Shown: positions 1-6,026 of the stretch, one piece after another
Layout: each line of letters begins with the position of its first letter
Position numbering within the stretch: the first letter of the stretch is position 1
Assembly: GCA_030523505.1 (NCBI GenBank)
Contig: JAUNIK010000101.1
Coordinates: forward strand, 807 to 8,480
From: Prevotellaceae bacterium
GTDB lineage: Bacteria; Bacteroidota; Bacteroidia; Bacteroidales; Bacteroidaceae
Length of the DNA stretch: 7,674 nucleotides
Reading direction: 5' to 3'
Made by a program: the position numbers and the translations under genes
The notes under the pieces: generated by a model
The model's input: only the letters and a program-made list of their open reading frames with translations
Databases searched by the model: none
Told to the model about the DNA's origin: nothing

Positions 1-16
1 GTTAATAAATTATACT

Positions 17-1027
17 ATGTTAATCAATTGTCCTGAATGCGGAAAAGAAGTGAGCGACAAGGCTCCTTACTGTCCTCACTGTGGTATAGAAATTGCTGCT
101 GGTCGTTCACTGGAACCGGCGGAGGCTCCTGCACGTCAGCCTATGCGTGAACCAGAGCAGAAGAACAGTCATAAATGGGTGTGGATATTGTCGTTGTTGT
201 TAGCCGTCATCGATTGCGGAGTTGTGTTCTATTTCTATTCGAAGGCAAAGAACGAAGACGAGACAATGCAGTATGAGGTAGCGGCACAGAGCGACGATGC
301 TGAGATACTGCAGAGTTTTCTCGACAACTATCGTGATGCACCACGCGCTCATCGTGACGACATCCAGCGTAAGTTGTCGGACATAAGTCGCGAGAATCGT
401 GAATGGAACGACGCTGTGCTTGCCAACACCCGTGAGGCATTGACCACCTATATGCGTGAGCATCCTGAATCGGCACATAAAGATGAGGCCTTGGCTAAGA
501 TTGACTCCATCGATTGGAACAATGCCAAGACGGCCGAAACGGTTGAGGCTGTGAAGGAATACCTCAAAAACCATGTCAATGGTGAGTTTGCTGATGAGGC
601 AAAGGCGCTTATCGATGCTTTCAGTGCACTCATAGTAAAACCGGAAGAACAGGCAATGATTCATAATTTGTTCAAGAAGTTCTTCCAGAGCATCAATGCT
701 CAGCAGAGTGACCGACTGACAAGTACTGTCACTTCACTGCTCACAACATTCCTCGGCAAGAGTGATGCTACTCCAAATGATGTCATCAGTTTCATGAAAC
801 GCCTCTGGCGCGATGATGTGCAGAACCTCAACTGGCATATCATCGATGACTATAAGATTGACAAGAAAGACACCGGCAACGGTGAATACGAATACTCCGT
901 AACATTCTCTGCCACTCAGGATGTGCAGAAGGCTACCGGCATGACAGAGAAGAAATACCGTATCAAGGCAAAGGTTAGTCCTGACGGTAGGATTTCGGAG
1001 TTCAATATGAGTAAAGCAAACGATTAA
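17..1027 (+). CDS. Zinc-ribbon single-pass membrane protein with helical repeats
   Basis: I do not recognise a named family; the function is unknown. The N-terminus is a zinc ribbon, with C5-x2-C8 and C19-x2-C22 in the CPxCG/CPHCG pattern. A proline- and glutamate-rich linker (about 30-50) follows, then one hydrophobic helix (about 53-74). This places the ribbon in the cytosol and the remainder probably in the periplasm. Residues about 86-204 form three related helical units of roughly 37 residues. The last two each open with a Trp-Asn pair (W130, W167) and share an E-A-x3-Y...H/N...DEA pattern, resembling TPR-like solenoid repeats. The C-terminal 125 residues (about 210-334) run from helices into alternating beta strands and could be an NTF2-like fold; that is a guess. 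The start follows an AT-rich leader with no Shine-Dalgarno, as is usual in Bacteroidota. The gene lies 13 nt before the rRNA methyltransferase gene, so co-transcription is likely. Its promoter would lie outside the window. Confidence 0.85.
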   Translation: MLINCPECGKEVSDKAPYCPHCGIEIAAGRSLEPAEAPARQPMREPEQKNSHKWVWILSLLLAVIDCGVVFYFYSKAKNEDETMQYEVAAQSDDAEILQSFLDNYRDAPRAHRDDIQRKLSDISRENREWNDAVLANTREALTTYMREHPESAHKDEALAKIDSIDWNNAKTAETVEAVKEYLKNHVNGEFADEAKALIDAFSALIVKPEEQAMIHNLFKKFFQSINAQQSDRLTSTVTSLLTTFLGKSDATPNDVISFMKRLWRDDVQNLNWHIIDDYKIDKKDTGNGEYEYSVTFSATQDVQKATGMTEKKYRIKAKVSPDGRISEFNMSKAND

Positions 1028-1040
1028 ATACAATATAGCA

Positions 1041-2546
1041 ATGGGAAGAAAAAACAAACCATTACCAATACTTGAAAATGTGACCATCACCGATGTGGCA
1101 GCCGAGGGTAAGTCTCTGGCTCGCGTCAATGATATGGTGGTATTCGTGCCATGGGCTGTCCCTGGCGATGTGGTCGACCTGCAGGTCACTCGCAAGAAGC
1201 ATTCTTTCTGCGAGGCTCGCATCATCCGCTTCATCGAAAAGAGCCCTCTGCGCATTGAGCCACGTTGTGCCCACTTCGGTGTGTGTGGTGGTTGCAAATG
1301 GCAGAACCTGCCTTATGAGGAGCAGTTGAAGTTCAAACACAAGCAGGTATTCGACCAACTGACACGTATCGGCAAGGTGGAACTGCCGGAATTCCGCCCT
1401 ATAATGGGGTCGGTTCATAAGTTTGAATATCGCAACAAGCTTGATTTCGCTTGTTCCAACAAGAACTGGCTCACTCAGGAGCAGATGAACCAAGGTGTTC
1501 CTTTCCGTTCGGGAATAGGATTCCACATATCAGGTGCCTTCGACAAGGTGTTGCCTATCGACAAGTGCCACCTCATGGACGACCTGAACAACCGTATCCG
1601 CAATTTCGTTTATCAATACGCATTAGACCACGAACTGACTTTCTTCGATTTAAGGCAGCAGAACGGACTGTTGCGTGACATCATAATGCGCAACTCCCTC
1701 TCTGGCGAGTGGATGGTGATATTCCAGTTTGGTACCACCAACCCGATAGCATTGGAGATTGAGGAAGGTGAATCGAAAAAGGAAGGCAAGCGCAACTACA
1801 ACGAACTGATTCAGAAGGAATGCCAGGAGATGAAGTATTTCGAGCGTGAAAAGGCTGAGGCTCTGCTCGATGCTGTTCATCAGGAATTCCCTGAGATAAC
1901 AGCCCTCTTGTGGGTGTATAATCCTAAGTGCAACGACACGTTCTACGATCTCGATGTGCATGTCCACTACGGCAAGGATTACATATATGAACTCATGGAG
2001 GATTTGCGCTTCAAGGTGGGACCGAAGAGTTTCTACCAGACAAACACCGAACAGGCGTATCATCTCTATTCCGTTGCACGCGAATTCGCACAGCTCACTG
2101 GCGAGGAACTGGTTTACGACCTTTACACCGGTACTGGCACTATTGCCAACTTCGTTGCAAAGAAGGCCCGCAAGGTTGTGGGAATCGAGTATGTGCCTGA
2201 GGCTATCGAGGATGCAAAGATAAACAGCGAGGTGAACAACATCAATAACACCCTGTTCTATGCTGGTGACATGAAGGACATCCTGACAGATGAATTCGTT
2301 GCTGAGCATGGTCGTCCGGATGTCATCATCACCGACCCACCACGTGCCGGAATGCATCCTGATGTCATCAATGTGATTCTCAACGCCCAGCCAAAGCGTG
2401 TCGTATATGTGAGTTGCAACCCTGCCACACAGGCTCGCGACCTGCAATTGATGGATGCCGATTACCGTGTAGCTGCCGTTCAGCCTGTCGATATGTTCCC
2501 TCACACTCCACATGTAGAGAATGTGGTATTGCTTGAAAGAAGGTAG
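1041..2546 (+). CDS. rlmD: 23S rRNA (uracil-C5)-methyltransferase, RlmD/RumA family
   Basis: This is a SAM-dependent enzyme that methylates C5 of a uridine in 23S rRNA (U1939 in E. coli RlmD) in the cytosol. An N-terminal TRAM domain (about 10-63) is followed by the [4Fe-4S] cysteines C76-x5-C82-x2-C85 and C176. The SAM site is D360-LYTGTGT. The motif T431-DPPRAG and the catalytic cysteine C459 in YVSCNPAT follow, and E493 near the C-terminus fits the general base. All key residues of the family are present, so the enzyme should be active. At 501 residues it is somewhat longer than the E. coli enzyme. A strongly charged stretch at about 238-280, between the central domain and the methyltransferase fold, probably accounts for the extra length. 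Bacteroidota often carry several RumA-like paralogues, so the exact target uridine (U1939 or U747) is not certain from sequence alone. The gene sits between the zinc-ribbon gene (13 nt) and the asparaginase gene (23 nt). Confidence 0.93.
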   Translation: MGRKNKPLPILENVTITDVAAEGKSLARVNDMVVFVPWAVPGDVVDLQVTRKKHSFCEARIIRFIEKSPLRIEPRCAHFGVCGGCKWQNLPYEEQLKFKHKQVFDQLTRIGKVELPEFRPIMGSVHKFEYRNKLDFACSNKNWLTQEQMNQGVPFRSGIGFHISGAFDKVLPIDKCHLMDDLNNRIRNFVYQYALDHELTFFDLRQQNGLLRDIIMRNSLSGEWMVIFQFGTTNPIALEIEEGESKKEGKRNYNELIQKECQEMKYFEREKAEALLDAVHQEFPEITALLWVYNPKCNDTFYDLDVHVHYGKDYIYELMEDLRFKVGPKSFYQTNTEQAYHLYSVAREFAQLTGEELVYDLYTGTGTIANFVAKKARKVVGIEYVPEAIEDAKINSEVNNINNTLFYAGDMKDILTDEFVAEHGRPDVIITDPPRAGMHPDVINVILNAQPKRVVYVSCNPATQARDLQLMDADYRVAAVQPVDMFPHTPHVENVVLLERR

Positions 2547-2569
2547 TCCCAAAAAAAGGTTTTAAAAAT

Positions 2570-3601
2570 ATGACAAACAAAGTCTTACTTATTTATACTG
2601 GCGGTACTATCGGTATGGGAAGAAACCCTCATACCGGTGCTCTTGAACCGCTGGATTTCAGCCATTTGCTGGAACAGTTACCTGAGTTCCGCTACATCAA
2701 AGCAGAGGTGGACACATACCAGTTCTCGCCTGCTATCGACTCCAGCGATATGTCGCCTGAACTGTGGGCACGACTGGTGAACCTTATCGCTGAACGATAC
2801 GACATCTACGACGGTTTTGTTATCCTTCACGGAACGGACACCATGGCATACACGGCATCGGCACTGTCGTTCATGCTTGAGAACCTTACCAAGCCAGTCA
2901 TCCTCACCGGTTCACAGTTGCCTATCGGTCAGTTGCGTACCGACGGCAAGGAAAATCTCATCACCAGCATAGAACTGGCATCAGCCACCGACGACAGCGG
3001 GCATCCTATGGTGCCTGAGGTGTGCGTGTATTTCTCGGGCGCACTCATCAGAGGTAACCGCAGCACAAAGAAGAATGCCGACGGTTTCCGTGCGTTCGAC
3101 TCATACAACTACCCTCATCTGTGTGATGCCGGCGTGAACTTCGTGTATCGCGACCATCATATCCTGCGACCAGATTACAGCAAACCGCTCATCCCTCATA
3201 CAGCCATGGACCCAAATGTGGTTGTTTTCAGTCTTTTCCCAGGCATCCAGGAACAGATAATCCGGCACATGCTCACCGCTCCCGACATCCGTGGCATCGT
3301 GATGCGCAGTTACGGTTCGGGCAATGCTCCACAGCACCCTTGGCTCACGCAGTTGTTACGTGAAGCGACAGAACGCGGCGTTAGCATTGTCAACGTGACT
3401 CAGTGTGGAGCAGGACGAGTGGAGATGGCACGCTATGACACTGGTTATCACCTGAAGGAAGCAGGCGTTATCAGTGGTTATGACAGCACCGTCGAGGCTG
3501 CTGTGACCAAACTTATGCATCTGCAGGCACTCTACGATGATCCGAAGATAATACGCGAGAAGATGAACACATCGCTCGCCGGCGAGATTACAACAATGTG
3601 A
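2570..3601 (+). CDS. ansA: L-asparaginase, type I (cytosolic)
   Basis: This enzyme hydrolyses L-asparagine to L-aspartate and ammonia. It has both catalytic signatures of the bacterial asparaginase family: TGGTIG at residues 10-15, with T13 as the expected nucleophile, and HGTDTM at 87-92, with T89-D90 and the catalytic lysine in STKK (K167). The SSDM stretch at 58-61 fits the substrate-binding loop. The 343-residue length, the lack of a signal peptide, the LPIGQLRTDGKENL region and the C-terminal EAAVTKL helix fit the cytosolic type I (AnsA-like) branch. That branch is usually lower in affinity and allosterically controlled by asparagine, in contrast to the periplasmic type II enzyme. The start is the first ATG after an A/T-rich leader and places the first beta strand (KVLLIYTGG) as expected. 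It is the last gene of the plus-strand unit and is followed 15 nt later by a strong terminator hairpin. No link between asparagine metabolism and the upstream rRNA methyltransferase is apparent, so the grouping may only be positional. Confidence 0.93.
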   Translation: MTNKVLLIYTGGTIGMGRNPHTGALEPLDFSHLLEQLPEFRYIKAEVDTYQFSPAIDSSDMSPELWARLVNLIAERYDIYDGFVILHGTDTMAYTASALSFMLENLTKPVILTGSQLPIGQLRTDGKENLITSIELASATDDSGHPMVPEVCVYFSGALIRGNRSTKKNADGFRAFDSYNYPHLCDAGVNFVYRDHHILRPDYSKPLIPHTAMDPNVVVFSLFPGIQEQIIRHMLTAPDIRGIVMRSYGSGNAPQHPWLTQLLREATERGVSIVNVTQCGAGRVEMARYDTGYHLKEAGVISGYDSTVEAAVTKLMHLQALYDDPKIIREKMNTSLAGEITTM

Positions 3602-3616
3602 TAAACAATAGAAAAG

Positions 3617-3656
3617 AAAGAAATTCATGCATAAACGTGCTGAATTTCTTTTTTTT
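3617..3656 (+). terminator. Rho-independent terminator after the asparaginase gene
   Basis: A perfect 11-bp stem (3617-3627 with 3641-3651, AAAGAAATTCA and its complement) encloses a 13-nt loop that can itself form a small GCA/TGC pairing. The right arm runs straight into eight consecutive T residues (3649-3656). The stem is A/T-rich but long, and its position 15 nt after the asparaginase stop codon is typical. It should end the plus-strand unit that begins with the zinc-ribbon gene. Confidence 0.88.
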
Positions 3657-3660
3657 GTAG

Positions 3661-3668
3661 TATATTTG
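3661..3668 (+). promoter_or_regulatory. Candidate Bacteroidota -7 promoter element
   Basis: TATATTTG matches the Bacteroidota housekeeping -7 consensus TAnnTTTG. It lies 35-42 nt upstream of the ATG at 3703, which would give a leader of about 30 nt. No good -33 TTTG/TTG element stands at the expected distance; that position falls inside the terminator hairpin. The element follows the terminator T-tract by only 4 nt, so the short downstream gene probably has its own promoter despite being close to the asparaginase gene. Confidence 0.55.
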
Positions 3669-3702
3669 CAGACAGATATACTAACTAATATTTATAACAA
3701 TT

Positions 3703-4110
3703 ATGAACAACAACAATTACAACATCAGTCTCGGCCACATTCTGGTTGGTGGCTTGGTAACAGTCATCCTTCTTGTCTGCCTCTTCATCGGCATCCCAAT
3801 GTACAATGTTTGGCAGCAGGAGATGCAGGGAAAAGCAGAGTTTGCTAAGGCAGAACAGAATCGTAAGATCAAGATTGAAGAGGCAAAGGCAAACCTCGAA
3901 GCTGAGAAACTCAACGCTCAGGCAGAAATCGAGCGTGCTAAGGGTGCTGCTGAGGCTATCCGCATTGAGAACGGTTCACTTACACCAACCTACATCCAGT
4001 ATCTCTGGGTTCGTCAGCAGAAGGACTTCACTGGTAAGGTTATCTACATCCCAACAGAGGCAAGCCTTCCTATCCTCGAAGCCGGCAGAACAGCATTGAA
4101 TGCTGATTAA
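3703..4110 (+). CDS. Small membrane protein: TM helix plus prohibitin-like coiled-coil stalk, no SPFH domain
   Basis: The protein has 135 residues and no function I can name. An Asn-rich start (residues 2-5) leads to one hydrophobic segment (about 11-33). A highly charged Ala/Glu/Lys coiled coil follows (about 38-88). The tail (about 89-131) contains I-E-N-G-S-L-T-P-x-Y-I-Q-Y-L-W and then G-K-V-I-Y-I-P-T-x2-S-L-P-I-L. The coiled coil with its AEAIRI segment, and this tail, closely resemble the C-terminal end of stomatin/prohibitin/HflK-type proteins. There the stalk is followed by a short strand of the type G-K-x-P-x-V-x3-SLPIL. The globular SPFH (band 7) domain that normally lies between the membrane helix and the stalk is missing, and no frameshift or remnant of it is visible upstream. 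It is therefore probably a genuine short family rather than a truncated gene. Codon use is strongly biased (AAG, AAC, ATC, GCT), suggesting good expression from the promoter element at 3661. Confidence 0.85.
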   Translation: MNNNNYNISLGHILVGGLVTVILLVCLFIGIPMYNVWQQEMQGKAEFAKAEQNRKIKIEEAKANLEAEKLNAQAEIERAKGAAEAIRIENGSLTPTYIQYLWVRQQKDFTGKVIYIPTEASLPILEAGRTALNAD

Positions 4111-4151
4111 ACCACGCGACTATTGTTTTATAATATCGGGCTCACCATCAA

Positions 4152-4262
4152 ATAGTTGTGCGAAAGCCGTAACACAACTGTGCGCCCATTGAGAAACAGT
4201 TGTGCGCCCGCCGTCCACACAGTTGTTCGACGCTGTCCGCACAACAACAGAACAACACTCGG
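4152..4262 (+). repeat. Degenerate tandem array, period 22-23 nt, in the convergent intergenic region
   Basis: Units begin near 4152, 4174, 4196, 4219 and 4241, spaced 22, 22, 23 and 22 nt. Units 1, 3 and 4 share a core like A(C/T)AGTTGT(G/T)CG followed by a GC-rich half ending in a GCCGT/GCTGT-type stretch. Unit 2 keeps TGTGCGCCC but has the AC/GT step inverted (ACAACTGTG). Unit 5 is weak. Because the core is close to its own complement, units can also pair: 4173-4181 is the exact reverse complement of 4196-4204, and GTTGTGCG (4155-4162, 4199-4206) pairs with CGCACAAC (4238-4245). No ORF in this stretch looks real. It could be a dispersed intergenic repeat family, a protein-binding array or a folded 3' RNA element. 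Confidence 0.7.
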
Positions 4263-4278
4263 ACATTAACCCGATACC

Positions 4279-4317
4279 TAAATAATAAGGGCTGGTTCCA
4301 TGTGGAGCCAGCCCTTA
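4279..4317 (-). terminator. Rho-independent terminator for the minus-strand lipoprotein operon
   Basis: Positions 4286-4300 pair with 4303-4317 in a stem of about 14-15 bp (core AAGGGCTGG/CCAGCCCTT) with one G-T wobble and a tiny loop around 4300-4303. Read on the minus strand, it begins 23 nt after the lipoprotein stop codon and is followed by TTATTATTTA (complement of 4279-4287 and adjacent bases), a usable U-rich tail. The plus-strand side (aatgttgttatt) is only moderately T-rich, but the hairpin could also serve the converging short gene, which has no other clear terminator. Confidence 0.85.
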
Positions 4318-4340
4318 ATGTTGTTATTGCGATTCAAAGA

Positions 4341-6008
4341 TTACTCTGTTGCACCATTGATGCTGATGAGATAACCCTTGTTACCAGCAGTCTCTGCTGT
4401 ACCATTATAGGTTGTGAGCGGACCGTAGATAACTACATCGTCGCCTTCGTTGAGGACCTTGTCACCCTCAACCCACTTACGGTTACCGAGGTAGAGCACG
4501 CGGAAAGCCTCGAACTCTACAGCCTTGTTCTCTGTGTAAGAACCGTCAGCTGACATCCAGAATGAAGCATTACCATACTGAGCGTTGAACTTGTCGCTGT
4601 CCTTAGGGAACTTAGCAACCTTACCTGCTACGAATACATTGTTTGTGCAACCAGCGAATGCTGCATTGCAAGCACCTTCTGGAGCGAATGGAGCATCAGC
4701 AGTACCGATACCGTTAGCATCAGTTGTTACACCGTTTACCTCAGCAACATATGCCTTGCCAGAAGCTGTTTCTGCAACACCGTTGTAGAGACATACTGTA
4801 CCACAGATAAGTACTTCTGCACCCTCTGCGAGGAGGCAGTTGCCTTCTGCCCACTTCTGGTTACCAAGCCAGAGACCACGGAATACCTCGAAGTCGAGTG
4901 CTGCATCACCGTCATTGTAAACGCCATCACCAGAAATCCAGAATGTACCGTTGCCATACTGAGCGCCGAACTGTGAATCAATCTTTGAAACGATACCCTT
5001 TATCCAAACTTCCTTTGGAGAGTTGCCTGAGAGAGTATTGCAGTATGCGATAGCCTCTTCAACTGTGAAAGGAAGATCGTGTGTTCCAGCGAGACCCTCC
5101 TGTGCTACAGTTGTCTCGGCTGTGTACGACTTCTTACCATCGGTAGTATTGAATACGAGAGTTGTTGAACGAGGACCAGCGGTGTTCTCTACAGCGTGGA
5201 ATACAACAGTGTTGCCGTTTACCGACTTGAGAGAGAGCCATGACTGAGCGTCAGCAGGAACCTCTACAGACAAATTAAGACCCTTGTTCTCGAGAGTAAC
5301 AGTGAAGTCACCACCCTCAGTAGGGAGCATAGCGTTCTCTGGGTCAACAGAAGCAACCTTGATGAGCGACTTTGTTGTCTTGATCCATGTAGCATCAACA
5401 AGCTCAACTGTGCCGTTGTAAGTTGTCTTAGGACCAGCAACAGTTACCTCATCGCCTACCTCGATACCGAACTTAGCCCAGTTGTATGAGCCTGAAGCAT
5501 CAACAGTACCATAGATGTAGATCTCGCCTGTACCATCGTTGAGGTAGAAGTTACCATAGCTTGTGTTAGCAATCTTTGTAACAGTACCTGTAACCTGGTA
5601 TGTCTTTGAGTCTGGACCAGCGATTACCTCAGCACAAGTAGCTGGAGAGATAGTAGCAAGACCCTGGATTACATTGATGAACTGAACGTCATCGCCGAAC
5701 AGGAGCTGGAGTACAGCAGTACGGCCATCGAGAGTACCAGCAGCAGTGAATGTAACCTTTGTCTCACCAGCACCACCTGTCATTGGGCTAACTGTAAGCC
5801 ACTCTGGAACATTCTCTGAGTTGATAGACCATGCGTTGTTGGCAGAAACTGTGATTGTGGTAGAACCACCATCAACAGGAATTGCTACATATGATGATGA
5901 AACCTGCAAGCCATCGAGATATGTTGGCTCCATGTCATCTGAACAGCTTACCAACATTGCAAGCGATGCAACGATAGCTGCGAAAAAATATTTCAGTTTC
6001 ATATACAT
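4341..6008 (-). CDS. Surface lipoprotein with BACON and repeated OB-fold-like domains
   Basis: This is a probable outer-membrane surface lipoprotein. The signal peptide ends in a lipobox, L19-V-S-C22. The residues after the cysteine, S-D-D-M-E, resemble the Bacteroidota lipoprotein export signal that sends lipoproteins to the cell surface. Domains in order are: BACON (about 35-116, with the W-L-x-V-S-P pattern at 70-75); an OB-fold-like unit (about 120-212, GNFYLNDGTGEIYIYG then VGDEVTVAGP and YNGTVEL); a second BACON (about 215-304); and two further OB-like units (about 312-425 and 437-553). The last two are clear duplicates, sharing AQYGN-x2-FW, LGN-x-KW, EG and YNG-x-AETA. BACON domains are known as spacers or carbohydrate-associated modules of secreted Bacteroidota proteins, and OB-like units can bind sugars or nucleic acids; the ligand here is unknown. 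The ATG at 6008 opens the frame, but the third codon (ATG at 6002) gives a more typical start, MKLKYFF. The gene lies 18 nt after the receptor gene and probably acts with it. Confidence 0.92.
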   Translation of the reverse strand: MYMKLKYFFAAIVASLAMLVSCSDDMEPTYLDGLQVSSSYVAIPVDGGSTTITVSANNAWSINSENVPEWLTVSPMTGGAGETKVTFTAAGTLDGRTAVLQLLFGDDVQFINVIQGLATISPATCAEVIAGPDSKTYQVTGTVTKIANTSYGNFYLNDGTGEIYIYGTVDASGSYNWAKFGIEVGDEVTVAGPKTTYNGTVELVDATWIKTTKSLIKVASVDPENAMLPTEGGDFTVTLENKGLNLSVEVPADAQSWLSLKSVNGNTVVFHAVENTAGPRSTTLVFNTTDGKKSYTAETTVAQEGLAGTHDLPFTVEEAIAYCNTLSGNSPKEVWIKGIVSKIDSQFGAQYGNGTFWISGDGVYNDGDAALDFEVFRGLWLGNQKWAEGNCLLAEGAEVLICGTVCLYNGVAETASGKAYVAEVNGVTTDANGIGTADAPFAPEGACNAAFAGCTNNVFVAGKVAKFPKDSDKFNAQYGNASFWMSADGSYTENKAVEFEAFRVLYLGNRKWVEGDKVLNEGDDVVIYGPLTTYNGTAETAGNKGYLISINGATE

Positions 6009-6026
6009 TATTATATTTATATGTTA

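Noticed and set aside
734..1297. 187-residue minus-strand frame across the first gene junction
   Set aside because: It is antisense to two supported genes, with a composition typical of a shadow frame and no domain signal.
1650..2552. 300-residue open frame on the minus strand
   Set aside because: It lies wholly antisense to the RlmD-type gene, whose catalytic motifs are intact. Its translation shows no recognisable domain and is a by-product of the codon use of the real gene.
3627..3848. 73-residue plus-strand frame starting in the asparaginase terminator
   Set aside because: Its start lies in the terminator stem-loop and it overlaps the convincing 135-residue gene in another frame.
4152..4262. 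CRISPR array
   Set aside because: The units are directly adjacent, with a 22-23 nt period and degenerate throughout; there are no unique spacers between constant repeats and no cas genes.
4200..4553. 117-residue plus-strand open frame over the tandem repeats and lipoprotein end
   Set aside because: It begins inside the repeat array, runs through the terminator hairpin and then antisense to the conserved OB-like module; no domain is visible.
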